Assembly (NCBI RefSeq): GCF_900156875.1
Contig: NZ_LT707408.1
Coordinates: 896,552-960,551, forward strand
From: Robertmurraya dakarensis
GTDB lineage: Bacteria; Bacillota; Bacilli; Bacillales; Cytobacillaceae
DNA: 64,000 nucleotides
Reading direction: 5' to 3'
Shown here piece by piece: positions 33,573-44,011 of this stretch (its first letter is position 1; each line of letters opens with the position of its first letter). Both the position numbers and the translations under genes were made by a program. The notes below the pieces were generated by a model. The model saw only the letters and a list, made by a program, of their open reading frames with translations. It was not told the DNA's origin and did not search any database.

Positions 33573-34289
33573 ATGAAATTATTTTTACCAAAACAGCATG
33601 GTGCATGGGCGATGCTCATTATTCCTTTTTGGGCTGGTGTTGCCGCATCTGGATTCCAATGGCAGCATATCCCATTTTTTATGGGCTGGCTCTTATTGTA
33701 TTTAGCTACATACCCGATGCTCTTGCTGTTTAAGGGAAAGAAGATTTCTTTCTATAGAAAATGGACACTTATTTATTCAATCCCAGCGCTTCTATTTTTA
33801 CTTATTCCATTATGGGCGAGACCAGCGATTATTGTGTTTGGGTTTGCGATGATTCCATTTTTCTTGTTAAATGCCTATTTTTCTTGGAAAAAAAATGATC
33901 GAGCATTGCTAAATGATATTAGTGCAATCATGGCATTTGGGCTCGCTGGTTTAGCTAGCAGTTTTTTATCAGAGGGGAATCTTTCCTTAGATGCCATTCT
34001 GGTTATAACTTCATCCGTTTTATTCTTTATTGGCAGTACTTTTTATGTAAAAACAATGATTAGGGAAAAGAATAACCCTGTCTATAAGCGAATTTCTTGG
34101 AGTTATCATATTATTGTGCCAATCCTGTTTGCGATCTCTGGGTTCTGGATTGTTGCGATTGCGTTTTTACCCAGTCTTGTAAGAGCCATTTACTACTACG
34201 GAAAACCAATGACAATGAAAAAAGTAGGTATTTTAGAAATTATCAATGCAGCTGTCTTTTTTATCCTAATCGTCATTGCTATTAATTAA
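33573..34289 (+). CDS. ywiC: YwiC-like membrane protein
   Basis: A 238-residue membrane protein of the YwiC-like family. It begins MKLFLPKQHGAWAMLIIPFW and has about seven to eight hydrophobic segments, with LFKGKKISFYRKW, STFYVKTMIREKNN and PSLVRAIYYYG as connecting motifs. In B. subtilis ywiC lies next to the fnr and nar genes, but its function is unknown. A strong Fnr-type promoter immediately upstream supports anaerobic expression. GGGGAAAATAAGGAG lies upstream of the ATG. The symbol reflects family resemblance, not proven orthology. Confidence 0.85.
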   Translation: MKLFLPKQHGAWAMLIIPFWAGVAASGFQWQHIPFFMGWLLLYLATYPMLLLFKGKKISFYRKWTLIYSIPALLFLLIPLWARPAIIVFGFAMIPFFLLNAYFSWKKNDRALLNDISAIMAFGLAGLASSFLSEGNLSLDAILVITSSVLFFIGSTFYVKTMIREKNNPVYKRISWSYHIIVPILFAISGFWIVAIAFLPSLVRAIYYYGKPMTMKKVGILEIINAAVFFILIVIAIN

Positions 34290-34307
34290 ACATGGTAACC
34301 TTTTTGT

Positions 34308-34342
34308 AAAGCGTAAGCACCTCTGGGTGTCTGCGCTTTTTT
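34308..34342 (+). terminator. Terminator after the ywiC-like gene
   Basis: AAAGCG pairs with CGCTTT, and GCACC with GGTGT-type bases inside, around a short loop, followed by TTTTTT. It marks the end of the Fnr-linked block before argC. Confidence 0.75.
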
Positions 34343-34430
34343 GCATTCAGCATATCTCAAATCCTACTGTTGTGAATAAAAGAGGCTAACGAAAAGTTTA
34401 TTAAGTCTTCATTATATTTTAAAAAATTGG

Positions 34431-34459
34431 TTGCTTTTATAGAAATGTATTCTTATAAT
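34431..34459 (+). promoter_or_regulatory. Candidate sigma-A promoter of the arginine operon
   Basis: TTGCTT (34431-34436) and a perfect TATAAT (34454-34459) are 17 bases apart, about 73 bases before argC. A partial ARG-box-like half, TGAATAAAA (34374-34382), lies upstream. Confidence 0.5.
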
Positions 34460-34531
34460 AAGAGAAACATAATTTATAAAAATTAGTTTCGTTGGTTAAT
34501 TATACAATCCTATAAAGGAAAGGGATTTGAT

Positions 34532-35566
34532 ATGAAGGTTTCGATAATTGGAACAACCGGATATGGCGGATTAGAATTACTTAGAATCTTACATACTCAC
34601 CCTGTATTTGAAATTCAATCTATACACTCAACAAAGAACGAAGTTTCCATCTCAAGTGAGTATCCGCATTTATACAATATCCTAGATAAAAACATTGAAG
34701 GAATTGATTATGACAAAATCGCTAGTGAAAGTGATCTCGTCTTTTTAGCAACTCCGTCTGGGGTATCCAGCAGTTTGGCTTTAGAATTTTCAAAGAGAGA
34801 TATTAAAATAATTGATTTATCAGGTGATCTTCGCCTTCTTAATAAAGAAGATTATAAGCAATGGTATAAAAAGGAGCCCGCAGATTCCAGTCTTGTAGAG
34901 AATGCAGTGTATGGTTTAAGTGAATGGAATGAGGAAAATATTAAGTCCGCAAATATAATTGCTAATCCTGGCTGTTATTCAACTTGTGCTTTGTTAGGAC
35001 TCGCGCCTGTAACTAAGGAAAAGATCATTGATCCACGATCAGTTGTGATTGATGGGAAATCAGGGACATCTGGAGCAGGAAAATCACCTTCGAAATCATC
35101 AATATATGCTGAAGTGAATGAAAACTTTAAAATGTATAAGGTAAATGAACATCAGCATACACCAGAAATTGAACAGCAGCTGACAGACTGGAATAACGAT
35201 ATGAAGCCGATTACCTTTAGCACTCATCTGCTGCCAATGACAAGAGGGATTATGACAACAATCTATGTTGGGCTGCAATCTGACTATAAAACAACTCAAA
35301 TCGTAGATTTATATAAACAAGTTTATGAGAATCACCCATTTGTAAGAGTTCGTCCGGAAGGGACCTATCCTTCCGTTAAGGAAGTGGCTGGGTCAAATTA
35401 CTGTGACATCGGATTAAATGTTGATGAAAGAACAGGCAGGCTTACGATCATTTCTGTTATTGATAATTTAATGAAGGGAGCTGCGGGTCAGGCAGTTCAA
35501 AATGCAAACATCATGTACGGTTTAGATCAAAAAACAGGCCTTGATTTTATGCCGTTGTATCCTTAA
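34532..35566 (+). CDS. argC: N-acetyl-gamma-glutamyl-phosphate reductase
   Basis: ArgC reduces N-acetylglutamyl phosphate with NADPH in arginine synthesis. The 344-residue product has a Rossmann start (VSIIGTTGYGGLELLRIL), the catalytic Cys in ANPGCYSTCALLGL, GKSGTSGAGKSP and NEHQHTPEIEQ. AAAGGAAAGGGATTTGAT precedes the ATG. It is the first gene of argCJBD-carAB-argF, the same order as in B. subtilis. Confidence 0.97.
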   Translation: MKVSIIGTTGYGGLELLRILHTHPVFEIQSIHSTKNEVSISSEYPHLYNILDKNIEGIDYDKIASESDLVFLATPSGVSSSLALEFSKRDIKIIDLSGDLRLLNKEDYKQWYKKEPADSSLVENAVYGLSEWNEENIKSANIIANPGCYSTCALLGLAPVTKEKIIDPRSVVIDGKSGTSGAGKSPSKSSIYAEVNENFKMYKVNEHQHTPEIEQQLTDWNNDMKPITFSTHLLPMTRGIMTTIYVGLQSDYKTTQIVDLYKQVYENHPFVRVRPEGTYPSVKEVAGSNYCDIGLNVDERTGRLTIISVIDNLMKGAAGQAVQNANIMYGLDQKTGLDFMPLYP

Positions 35567-35580
35567 GAGGAGGAAACAGA

Positions 35581-36816
35581 ATGGAAACGTTAACTGGTGT
35601 AACAGAACTTATTGAAATAAAGAACGGCAGTATTGTTTCGCCGCTTGGTTTTTCTACTGGCGCTGCAGAAGCTGCTATCAAATATCCGAAAAAAGATATC
35701 GGTATGATTGTAAGTGACGTTCCGGCAAGCAGTGCGGCAGTTTATACGCAAAGTCATTTTCAAGCTCCTCCTTTAATTGTCACTCAGGAGAGTATTGGTC
35801 AGGAAGGACTTTTACAGGCAGTTGTTGTCAATAGCGGCTGTGCAAATGCTTGTACAGGAAATAAAGGACTTCAGGATGCATACGAAATGAGAAAGCTAAC
35901 TTCTGAAAAGCTGGCTGTTTCAGAACATTTGGTTGCAGTTGCTTCAACCGGAGTGATTGGTGTGTATCTGCCAATGGAGAAGATCTCCAACGGGATTCAG
36001 AAAGTGGAGCTGGGATACCAAGAAGAAAACGCTGCTGATTTTCAGACAGCAATCTTAACAACAGATACTTGTATGAAATCATGCGGGTACAGTATGAAGA
36101 TTGATGGCAAAACCGTGAAAATGGGTGGAGCAGCGAAGGGATCAGGGATGATTCATCCAAATATGGCAACGATGCTCGGATTCGTTACAACGGATGCACA
36201 TATTTCTTCAGAGCATCTGCATCAGGCATTGAGACAAGTGACGGACAATACTTTCAATCAAATCACCGTAGATGGAGACACTTCAACAAATGATATGGTG
36301 CTGGTGATGGCAAACGGAAAGGCTGGCAATGAATTATTGACACCGAGCCATCCAGAGTGGGAAGGATTCGTTGAACTTCTTAAGAAAACATGCGAAAGCT
36401 TAGCCAAGCAGATAGCAAAAGATGGAGAAGGGGCTACGAAACTAGTAGAAGTAGAAGTTGCTGGTGCCTTTAATAACAGTGATGCACGAAAAATTGCAAA
36501 GCAGATTGTTGGTTCTAACCTTGTGAAAACGGCGTTATACGGAGCAGATGCCAACTGGGGCAGAATTATTGGAGCAATTGGTCAAGTAGATGATGCAAAG
36601 GTTGATCCCAATAATGTAAGTGTTTCAATTGGGCCAATCAAAATGCTTGAAAATAGTAATCCTCTTTCATTTATAGAAGAAGAAGCGGTTGAATATTTAC
36701 AGAAAGACTTTGTGAAGATTTTCGTAGACCTTCATATTGGTGATGGGAAGGGCGTAGCTTGGGGCTGTGATCTTTCTTATGATTATATAAAAATTAATGC
36801 AAGCTACCGGACGTAA
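35581..36816 (+). CDS. argJ: Bifunctional ornithine acetyltransferase / N-acetylglutamate synthase
   Basis: ArgJ recycles the acetyl group from acetylornithine to glutamate. The 411-residue precursor self-cleaves before the Thr in NMATMLGFVTTDA; KGSGMIHPN precedes the site. VNSGCANACTG, NADYA-like ANWGRIIGAIGQ and VDLHIGDG are also typical. Full length suggests the cyclic acetyl pathway. It is 14 bases from argC, with AGAGGAGG at the junction. Confidence 0.97.
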   Translation: METLTGVTELIEIKNGSIVSPLGFSTGAAEAAIKYPKKDIGMIVSDVPASSAAVYTQSHFQAPPLIVTQESIGQEGLLQAVVVNSGCANACTGNKGLQDAYEMRKLTSEKLAVSEHLVAVASTGVIGVYLPMEKISNGIQKVELGYQEENAADFQTAILTTDTCMKSCGYSMKIDGKTVKMGGAAKGSGMIHPNMATMLGFVTTDAHISSEHLHQALRQVTDNTFNQITVDGDTSTNDMVLVMANGKAGNELLTPSHPEWEGFVELLKKTCESLAKQIAKDGEGATKLVEVEVAGAFNNSDARKIAKQIVGSNLVKTALYGADANWGRIIGAIGQVDDAKVDPNNVSVSIGPIKMLENSNPLSFIEEEAVEYLQKDFVKIFVDLHIGDGKGVAWGCDLSYDYIKINASYRT

Positions 36817-36828
36817 GGAGAGAGAATC

Positions 36829-37602
36829 ATGAAAAAGGTGTTAATGAAATGTGGAGGAAGTACTTTAGAAGAATTGTCCACAGACTTTTTCACGAGCTTA
36901 CATGAATTAAAAAATCATGGCTATGCCATCATTATTGTCCATGGCGGAGGGCCAGATATAAATAACATGCTAGAACAATTAAATGTTGAACCCGAGTATG
37001 TTAATGGACTACGCAAGACAAATGAAGAAACATTTAATGTTGTCGAAATGGTGCTATCGGGGAAAACGAACCGAAAGCTGGTTCAAAAGTTGACGACGAA
37101 CGGTCTTAAGGCAATTGGCTTGAATGGCAGTGATTTAGAAATGTTAAAGGGAGACTATGTTGACCAGGATCGTCTCGGACTAGTAGGGGATATTCAAGAA
37201 GTCAAGACAGATATCCTGCAAATGCTTATTGAAAAAGATATTATACCTGTCATCACACCTATTGCGATTACAGATATAGGTCAAAAGTTAAATGTAAATG
37301 CAGATTACGCAGCAGCAGCTGTTGCAAACGCCTTAGCAGTCGACCATTGTTTATTCGTTACAGATGTTGAGGGGATTATGATCGATGGGAAAGTTCAGGA
37401 ATCATTAACACTTGACGAAGTGAAACAGTATATTGAATCTGGTGAGATTTATGGGGGAATGATTCCGAAAGTGAACTCATCTCTTTCAGCTATAGAAAAA
37501 GGGATTGAAAGTGTTCGGATCGTCTCAGGTAAGAAAATCTTTTTCCAAGAAGAAAAATGGTATGGTACACAAATTTTTGAGAAAGAAAGGGTCGTCAAAT
37601 GA
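36829..37602 (+). CDS. argB: Acetylglutamate kinase
   Basis: ArgB phosphorylates N-acetylglutamate. The 257-residue amino-acid kinase fold has KCGGSTLEEL, IIIVHGGGPDINNML, NRKLVQKL, GLNGSDLEML, NVNADYAAAAVANAL and GGMIPKVNSSLSAI. The protein lacks the N-terminal helix associated with arginine-inhibited hexameric forms, so it is probably not strongly feedback-inhibited (inference). argD begins 4 bases before its stop. Confidence 0.96.
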   Translation: MKKVLMKCGGSTLEELSTDFFTSLHELKNHGYAIIIVHGGGPDINNMLEQLNVEPEYVNGLRKTNEETFNVVEMVLSGKTNRKLVQKLTTNGLKAIGLNGSDLEMLKGDYVDQDRLGLVGDIQEVKTDILQMLIEKDIIPVITPIAITDIGQKLNVNADYAAAAVANALAVDHCLFVTDVEGIMIDGKVQESLTLDEVKQYIESGEIYGGMIPKVNSSLSAIEKGIESVRIVSGKKIFFQEEKWYGTQIFEKERVVK

Positions 37603-38756
37603 GCTACTTATTTCCGACATATGCACGCTGGGAGGTTGAACCCGATACAGCAATTGGGACGCTGTTAACCGATAAAAATGGGAAAACTTATTTGGATTTC
37701 ACATCAGGTATTGGCGTTTGCAACCTTGGACATCAGCCTGAAGCAGTTAAAGAAGCAGTAAAAACACAATTGGATCGCTTTTGGCATGTATCGAACCTAT
37801 TTACAATGAACGAACAGGAAAAAGCGGCAGAACGTTTAGCAAAGGCTGCAGGAATGGATGCTGTATTTTTTTCAAACAGTGGAGCAGAAGCAAATGAGGG
37901 TGCGATTAAATTAGCGCGCAAAGCTACAGGTAGAAATAAAATTATTACCTTTACGCAATCATTTCATGGACGTACATTTGCTACAATGGCAGCAACAGGC
38001 CAGGATAAAGTAAAACAAGGTTTTGGGTCAATGCTTGAAACTTTTGAATATGTTCCTTTTAATGATCTTGACAGTTTGAAACAAGCAATGGGTAGTGACG
38101 TTGCTGCGGTTATGCTGGAAGTGATTCAGGGTGAGGGTGGAATTCATATAGGAACAACTGAATTTTTGCAAGGTGCAGAGCAGCTTTGCCGTGAGTATGG
38201 TTCATTGTTAATCATCGATGAAATCCAAACGGGAATAGGAAGAACGGGCAAACCGTTTGCTTTTCAGCATTTCGATTTAGATCCGGATATTGTTACTTCT
38301 GCAAAAGGGCTCGGAAGCGGATTTCCAATTGGTGCGGTTATTGGAAAAGAATCATTAAATGAATTCTTTGGACCGGGAAGCCATGGTTCAACATTTGGCG
38401 GAAATCCACTTTCTGTAACAGCAGCTTCTGCAACCATGGATGAAATCTTTCAAGAAGCTTTTCTTCAAGAGGTACTGAATAAAAGTGAATATGTACTAAA
38501 TCAGTTAAAAACCGCTTTAAGTGACTTGGAGCTTCTCGTTGAAATTAGAGGGCTGGGACTGATGATTGGAATTGAGCTGACTGTACCTGTTGGAGATATA
38601 TTAACTGAGTTAAGAGCCCAGGGAGTCATTGCTCTTTCGGCAGGAGAAAAGGTTCTGCGATTGCTTCCACCGCTGACGGTTACGGAAGATGAATTGAAGC
38701 AAGGAGCAGAAAAAATTAATGAAGTAGTTAGAAATTTTTGTGGAACAGCCTTATAG
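37599..38756 (+). CDS. argD: Acetylornithine aminotransferase
   Basis: ArgD is a class III PLP aminotransferase converting N-acetylglutamate semialdehyde to N-acetylornithine. The 385-residue product has FTSGIGVCNLGH, FFSNSGAEANEGAIKLARK, SFHGRTFATMAATGQ, LIIDEIQTGIGRTG, the PLP Lys in SAKGLGSGFPIGA, and GSTFGGNPLS. The ATGA overlap with argB indicates translational coupling. A 76-base AT-rich gap with an ARG-box-like site follows before carA. Confidence 0.97.
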   Translation: MSYLFPTYARWEVEPDTAIGTLLTDKNGKTYLDFTSGIGVCNLGHQPEAVKEAVKTQLDRFWHVSNLFTMNEQEKAAERLAKAAGMDAVFFSNSGAEANEGAIKLARKATGRNKIITFTQSFHGRTFATMAATGQDKVKQGFGSMLETFEYVPFNDLDSLKQAMGSDVAAVMLEVIQGEGGIHIGTTEFLQGAEQLCREYGSLLIIDEIQTGIGRTGKPFAFQHFDLDPDIVTSAKGLGSGFPIGAVIGKESLNEFFGPGSHGSTFGGNPLSVTAASATMDEIFQEAFLQEVLNKSEYVLNQLKTALSDLELLVEIRGLGLMIGIELTVPVGDILTELRAQGVIALSAGEKVLRLLPPLTVTEDELKQGAEKINEVVRNFCGTAL

Positions 38757-38776
38757 GCTGAACTTTTATACGCTAA

Positions 38777-38794
38777 AATGAATAAATATTAAAT
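38777..38794 (+). promoter_or_regulatory. ARG box-like site upstream of carA
   Basis: AATGAATAAATATTAAAT matches the B. subtilis ARG box (CATGAATAAAAATTCAAG) at 14 of 18 positions. It is centred about 47 bases before the carA start. Repression by an ArgR/AhrC protein at an internal site of the operon is inferred. Confidence 0.55.
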
Positions 38795-38832
38795 TGTTAA
38801 TATAAATATACAACTATTTTGAGGTGTAAAAA

Positions 38833-39912
38833 ATGAAGGGTTATCTACACTTGCAAACAGGGGATATCTATGAAGGAAACTGGGTCACGTCCTCCCCAAC
38901 TCACGATATTAATGGAGAGATCGTTTTTTATACAGGAATGACTGGTTATCAAGAAGTTCTTACAGATCCAAGTTATAAAGATCAAATCATTGTTTTTACT
39001 TATCCGTTAATAGGAAACTATGGAATCAATGAGGAAGACTTTGAAAGTAAAAAGCCTCATGTTGCTGGTGTGGTTGTCTATGAAGCAAACATGGAGGGTT
39101 CTCATTATCAAGCAAACTACTCTCTTAAAGGATACCTGGAGAAGTGGAACATTCCGTTAATTGAGCATATTGATACGAGAGCAGTCGTTAAGAAAATCCG
39201 CAATCAAGGCTCAATGCCGGCTATGCTTTCTTCCATAGAAGTGAATCATGCTGACTGTACTTTCGTTAGCGATGAAAAGATTCCAAAGGTCTCAACAGAG
39301 GAATATGAGACATTTGGCGATGGTAATAAACATATCGTTCTAATTGATTACGGGAAAAAGAAGTCAATTTTAACATCTTTGCTAGAAAGAGGATGTAAAG
39401 TGACAGTTGTCCCTTATAACACAACTTCTCAAGCTATTAAGAACTTAGCGCCAGACGGTATTTTGCTTTCTAATGGTCCTGGGGATCCAAAGCAATTAGG
39501 AAAGCATATCGAGACGGTGAAAGAAGTTATTCAGCAATACCCTACTTTAGGGATTTGCCTGGGCCATCAGCTTGTTGCCTTAGCATTAGGCGGAAACACA
39601 AAGAAGCTGTTATTTGGACATAGGGGAGCCAATCATCCAGTAAAAGATAAAGAGACAAAGGCTGTCTTCATGTCTTCACAAAATCATAGTTATGTTGTTG
39701 ATGAAGCGAGCATTCCGGGAACGGGCCTTAGTGTAAGATTTTATAATCTGCATGATAACTCGGTCGAAGGATTAGCTCATCAAACTTTGCCAATTCAGAC
39801 AGTGCAATTCCATCCTGAAGCAAATCCAGGTCCTGCGGAAGGTGCATATGTCTTTGATGAATTTTTACAAATGATAAATGATAAAAATAGGAGTGCCATT
39901 GCTTATGCCTAA
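38833..39912 (+). CDS. carA: Carbamoyl phosphate synthase small subunit (arginine-linked)
   Basis: CarA is the glutaminase subunit supplying ammonia to CarB. The N-terminal half has EIVFYTGMTGYQEVLTDPSY and IEHIDTRAVVKKIR. The class I amidotransferase domain has SNGPGDPKQ, the nucleophile Cys in GICLGHQLVALALGG, and QFHPEANPGP. The length of 359 and placement inside the arg operon point to the arginine-repressed isozyme; a separate pyrimidine-linked pair would be expected elsewhere. GAGGTG precedes the ATG. Confidence 0.96.
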   Translation: MKGYLHLQTGDIYEGNWVTSSPTHDINGEIVFYTGMTGYQEVLTDPSYKDQIIVFTYPLIGNYGINEEDFESKKPHVAGVVVYEANMEGSHYQANYSLKGYLEKWNIPLIEHIDTRAVVKKIRNQGSMPAMLSSIEVNHADCTFVSDEKIPKVSTEEYETFGDGNKHIVLIDYGKKKSILTSLLERGCKVTVVPYNTTSQAIKNLAPDGILLSNGPGDPKQLGKHIETVKEVIQQYPTLGICLGHQLVALALGGNTKKLLFGHRGANHPVKDKETKAVFMSSQNHSYVVDEASIPGTGLSVRFYNLHDNSVEGLAHQTLPIQTVQFHPEANPGPAEGAYVFDEFLQMINDKNRSAIAYA

Positions 39913-42900
39913 AGATACTAACATTCAATCCATACTAGTTATAGGGTCAGGACCGATCGTCATCGGGCAGGCAGCAGAATTTGATTATGCAGGCACGCAA
40001 GCGTGTATTGCTTTAAAAGAAGAGGGCTACAAAGTAATTCTCGTGAATAACAACCCTGCAACCATCATGACAGACTCAAATTTTGCGGATCGAATTTATT
40101 TTGAGCCATTAACGGTAGACACAGTAGAAAAAATCATTGAAAAGGAGAAACCGGATGGACTTCTTGCAACACTTGGAGGGCAAACCGGCTTGAACCTTGC
40201 TTTTCAATTGCACGAACAGGGAATATTAAGCAAGCATGGTGTAAAGATGCTCGGAAGCTCGATTGATTCAATCAAGAGAGGGGAAGATCGTGAAGCTTTC
40301 AGGCAGTTAATGAAAGAATTAAATGAGCCTGTTCCTGAAAGTGAAATCGTTCATACGGTTGAAGAAGCATTAGCTTTTGCAGAAAAAATCGATTTTCCGA
40401 TTATCGTTAGACCTGCTTACACACTAGGAGGCACTGGTGGGGGGATCGCGGAAAACGAAGATGAACTAGCTAATCTAGTCTCTGGGGGTCTTCAGGAAAG
40501 TGCTATTCACCAATGCTTAGTCGAGAAAAGTATTGCAGGATACAAAGAAATAGAATATGAAGTAATGAGGGATGCTGACAATACATGCATCACGATTTGT
40601 AATATGGAGAATTTTGACCCGGTTGGAGTCCATACGGGAGATTCCATTGTTGTTGCTCCTTCACAAACTTTAACTGATCAAGATTACCAAATGCTCCGTG
40701 CAGCATCTATTAAAATCATTTCAGCCCTTGGAATTATTGGTGGATGTAATATTCAGTTTGCGCTTGATCCAAAAAGCAAGAATTACTATTTAATTGAGGT
40801 AAATCCAAGGGTAAGCCGTTCTTCTGCGCTTGCCTCCAAGGCTACTGGCTATCCAATTGCAAGAATGGCTGCTAAATTAGCTGTGGGTTATACATTAGCA
40901 GAAATCGTTAACCCGGTAACTGGTGATACTTTTGCTAGCTTTGAACCTGCTTTAGATTATGTGGTAGTCAAAATTCCAAAATGGCCTTTTGATAAGTTTC
41001 CAACTATTGACCGCAAACTAGGCACACAAATGAAGGCAACTGGTGAAGTTATGGGGATTGACCGCAATTTTGAACGGGCGTTGTTAAAGGCAGTTCACTC
41101 TTTGGAAATTGATTCGAATGATCTGCAGTTACCTCATCTTGCAGGGAAAACGGTACCTGTATTAATGGAAATGCTCAAACAACAGGACGATCAACGCTTC
41201 TTTATCTTACTGGAGCTTATACGTAAAAATGTAAGTACGGATGAACTCCATCAACTGACAAAGATTGATCATTTCTTCCTTTCCTATTTAAAGAAGCTTG
41301 TTCATTTAGAGAAGCAATTGGCTGAGAAAAACTTAGAGAGCATCTCAAAAGAAGAACTTCAACACTATAAGGAAAAAGGATTCAGCGACGGCTTTTTGGC
41401 AAGTGTGTGGAACACGTCTGAAAAAGAAGTGCGAAGCAAAAGAAAGAGCTTTAATATAAAACCTGCGTATAAAATGGTGGATACATGTGCAGCAGAGTTT
41501 GAGGCAAAATCAAATTATTATTATTCAACTTATTTTGGTGAAAATGAACAAGTGCCTTCTAATAAAAGAAAAGTGCTGATCATCGGCAGCGGTCCGATTC
41601 GGATTGGTCAGGGTATTGAATTTGATTACTGTTCGGTACACGGAGTGTTCGCTGTTAAAGATGAAGGTATTGAAACGATCATGATTAACAATAATCCTGA
41701 AACAGTCAGTACAGACTTTGCAACAGCGGACCGCTTATATTTTGAGCCATTAATAATTGAAGATATCTTAAATGTGATGGAAGCAGAAGAAATAACAGAT
41801 GTTATTATTCAGCTTGGCGGACAAACGGCAATCAATTTAGCAAAACAATTAGAAGAGTACGATGTTAATATTTTAGGGACAAAATCACAAACTATTGATA
41901 TTTTAGAAGATCGTAAGTTATTTTATGAACTCCTTGACGAACTTAACATTCCTCGTCTAAAGGGTGACATTGTTAATAATGAACAAGAATTATTAAATGC
42001 GGTTCAGAGTATTGGATTCCCAGTACTGCTCAGACCTTCCTTCGTAATTGGCGGAAGAGGAATGGAAATTATTAACAATAAAAATGAATTAAAATCTTAT
42101 ATCGACAAAGATATTGCTAAGTATCCATTCTTAGTAGATCAGTTCCTGCATGCAAAGGAAGCTGAAATTGACTTAGTAACAGATGGAAAATATATTTTAG
42201 CTCCTGCAATCATGGAGCATATCGAGAAAACAGGTGTGCATTCTGGCGACAGTATGTCCGTGCTTCCTGCATTGACAATGTCAGGTTCTGTACAGGAAAA
42301 AATGGTACAATACGGAAAACAAATTTCTCAGCATTTAAACTACAAAGGTCTGATGAATATTCAGTTTATTGTAGATAATGAAGATGTTTATGTTCTAGAA
42401 GTTAACCCGAGAGCCAGCAGAACAGCTCCAATCGTCAGCAAGGTAACAGGAGTTCCGCTCGTTCAAATTGCGACAAAAATATTGCTCGGGAAATATACAT
42501 TGTCGAGCAATGATGAAGAGAAGAATTTGATGGAAATTCCGTTTGTAACTGTGAAATACCCGGTATTCTCTAACTACGCTTTAAAAGGCTTAGACTCTAA
42601 AGTAAGTCCAGAGATGAGATCGACAGGTGAAGGGATTTGTTTAGGAAATAATCTAGATGAAGCGCTAAGGAAGGCGTTCCATACTTATATTAAGAATAAA
42701 GCTTCCGGAACAGTTGTGTTAAAAGAAGCAATGGATGACATCGATTTTACTCATGAAAGCTTTAAATTAGATGTTTCTGCTGATGAATCACTTCTGACAG
42801 AAGATGCAATTGCCTATTACAATCCCTATCAGTCCACTAATGATGAGGCATTAAGGGAATATGCAACAAAACGGCGGATTATTACATTTACAGAAAAGGA

Positions 42901-43003
42901 GAGCTTACAAGCATTTTTGCAGGCTTTAAAGGTTCATGATTATACAGTAAGCGCCATTGAAGAATGGCATTCTACATTAATAAAGGACGTGACAATCGCA
43001 TGA
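39905..43003 (+). CDS. carB: Carbamoyl phosphate synthase large subunit (arginine-linked)
   Basis: CarB makes carbamoyl phosphate from bicarbonate, ammonia and ATP. The 1,032-residue product has two homologous ATP-grasp halves: the first from [20 protein letters not shown], the second from [38 protein letters not shown] and [19 protein letters not shown] lie in the first, [20 protein letters not shown] in the second. A C-terminal allosteric domain follows. The open frame begins earlier, but ATG 39905 follows AGGAGTG and overlaps the carA end by 8 bases. Confidence 0.97.
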   Translation: MPKDTNIQSILVIGSGPIVIGQAAEFDYAGTQACIALKEEGYKVILVNNNPATIMTDSNFADRIYFEPLTVDTVEKIIEKEKPDGLLATLGGQTGLNLAFQLHEQGILSKHGVKMLGSSIDSIKRGEDREAFRQLMKELNEPVPESEIVHTVEEALAFAEKIDFPIIVRPAYTLGGTGGGIAENEDELANLVSGGLQESAIHQCLVEKSIAGYKEIEYEVMRDADNTCITICNMENFDPVGVHTGDSIVVAPSQTLTDQDYQMLRAASIKIISALGIIGGCNIQFALDPKSKNYYLIEVNPRVSRSSALASKATGYPIARMAAKLAVGYTLAEIVNPVTGDTFASFEPALDYVVVKIPKWPFDKFPTIDRKLGTQMKATGEVMGIDRNFERALLKAVHSLEIDSNDLQLPHLAGKTVPVLMEMLKQQDDQRFFILLELIRKNVSTDELHQLTKIDHFFLSYLKKLVHLEKQLAEKNLESISKEELQHYKEKGFSDGFLASVWNTSEKEVRSKRKSFNIKPAYKMVDTCAAEFEAKSNYYYSTYFGENEQVPSNKRKVLIIGSGPIRIGQGIEFDYCSVHGVFAVKDEGIETIMINNNPETVSTDFATADRLYFEPLIIEDILNVMEAEEITDVIIQLGGQTAINLAKQLEEYDVNILGTKSQTIDILEDRKLFYELLDELNIPRLKGDIVNNEQELLNAVQSIGFPVLLRPSFVIGGRGMEIINNKNELKSYIDKDIAKYPFLVDQFLHAKEAEIDLVTDGKYILAPAIMEHIEKTGVHSGDSMSVLPALTMSGSVQEKMVQYGKQISQHLNYKGLMNIQFIVDNEDVYVLEVNPRASRTAPIVSKVTGVPLVQIATKILLGKYTLSSNDEEKNLMEIPFVTVKYPVFSNYALKGLDSKVSPEMRSTGEGICLGNNLDEALRKAFHTYIKNKASGTVVLKEAMDDIDFTHESFKLDVSADESLLTEDAIAYYNPYQSTNDEALREYATKRRIITFTEKESLQAFLQALKVHDYTVSAIEEWHSTLIKDVTIA

Positions 43004-43959
43004 CTGCTGTTCAGATGAATGAACTTGATTTAAATATAAAAGGAAAAGATTTATTATCGCTGGCTGATTATACTCCTGAGACAATCAAAGGTTTAGTGCA
43101 AATAGCAACAGACCTAAAAAAGGCGCATTTATCAGGAGAAGAAAAGCCGCTGCTCAAAGGTAAAATCCTAGGGATGATTTTTGATAAGAATTCAACAAGA
43201 ACAAGGGTCTCTTTTGAAGCAGGAATGCTCCAGCTTGGCGGTCAAGCAATTTACCTTTCTGGGAAAGAAACTCAAATGGGGAGAGGCGAACCGATCTCAG
43301 ATACGGCCAAGGTATTGTCGGAGTATGTTGATGCCATCATGATAAGAACATTTTCACATGAAAATGTGGAAGAATTGGCAAAGCACGCTACAATCCCAGT
43401 GATAAATGGTCTAACAGATCTTTATCATCCATGCCAGGCTTTAGCTGATTTATTAACAATTCAAGAGGTTAAAGGTACATTAGAAGGCCTAAAGATCGCT
43501 TATATTGGTGATGGGAACAATGTTGCACATGACTTGATGATCGCTGCTGCAAAAACAGGAATTCATATGGCAGTTGCAACACCTGAAGGGTATGAGCCGA
43601 ACAAAGAAATCACAGAGCTTGCAAAATCCTTTGCGAAAGAAAGTGGTTCAGAAGTAATTCTTACAAATGATCCGCGTGAAGCAGTGTATGAAGCAGATGT
43701 CATTTATACAGATGTCTGGACGAGTATGGGGCAGGAAGAAGAAAATGAACAAAGATTAAAGGATTTTAATGGATTTCAAATAAATGAAGAGCTTGTTAAA
43801 GGAGCAAAGGAAGACTATATGTTTTTACACTGCCTCCCAGCTCATCGTGGAGAAGAGGTAACAGCAGAAGTAATTGACGGCAAGAATTCCTACGTTTTCC
43901 AGCAAGCAGGCAACCGTATGCATGCACAAAAAGCTTTATTAGTGGAAGTATTAAAATAA
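43000..43959 (+). CDS. argF: Ornithine carbamoyltransferase
   Basis: ArgF forms citrulline from ornithine and carbamoyl phosphate. The 319-residue product has the carbamoyl phosphate loop [26 protein letters not shown], the ornithine-binding [10 protein letters not shown] and the catalytic [11 protein letters not shown]. The ATG at 43000 overlaps the carB TGA (ATGA), with AAAGGACGTGA upstream; an earlier in-frame ATG within carB is unlikely. It is the last gene of the arginine operon; argG and argH are not in the window. Confidence 0.97.
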   Translation: MTAVQMNELDLNIKGKDLLSLADYTPETIKGLVQIATDLKKAHLSGEEKPLLKGKILGMIFDKNSTRTRVSFEAGMLQLGGQAIYLSGKETQMGRGEPISDTAKVLSEYVDAIMIRTFSHENVEELAKHATIPVINGLTDLYHPCQALADLLTIQEVKGTLEGLKIAYIGDGNNVAHDLMIAAAKTGIHMAVATPEGYEPNKEITELAKSFAKESGSEVILTNDPREAVYEADVIYTDVWTSMGQEEENEQRLKDFNGFQINEELVKGAKEDYMFLHCLPAHRGEEVTAEVIDGKNSYVFQQAGNRMHAQKALLVEVLK

Positions 43960-43979
43960 AAATAATAGGAATACGAAAA

Positions 43980-44005
43980 AGACCTGCATTTTTTGATGCA
44001 GGTCT
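43980..44005. terminator. Bidirectional terminator between argF and uppP
   Basis: AGACCTGCAT (43980-43989) pairs perfectly with ATGCAGGTCT (43996-44005). The minus-strand exit has TTTTT, the plus-strand exit ATTTGCTT. Confidence 0.87.
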
Positions 44006-44011
44006 ATTTGC

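Noticed and set aside
35828-36169. 113-codon minus-strand frame opposite argJ
   Set aside because: Antisense shadow of a conserved enzyme gene.
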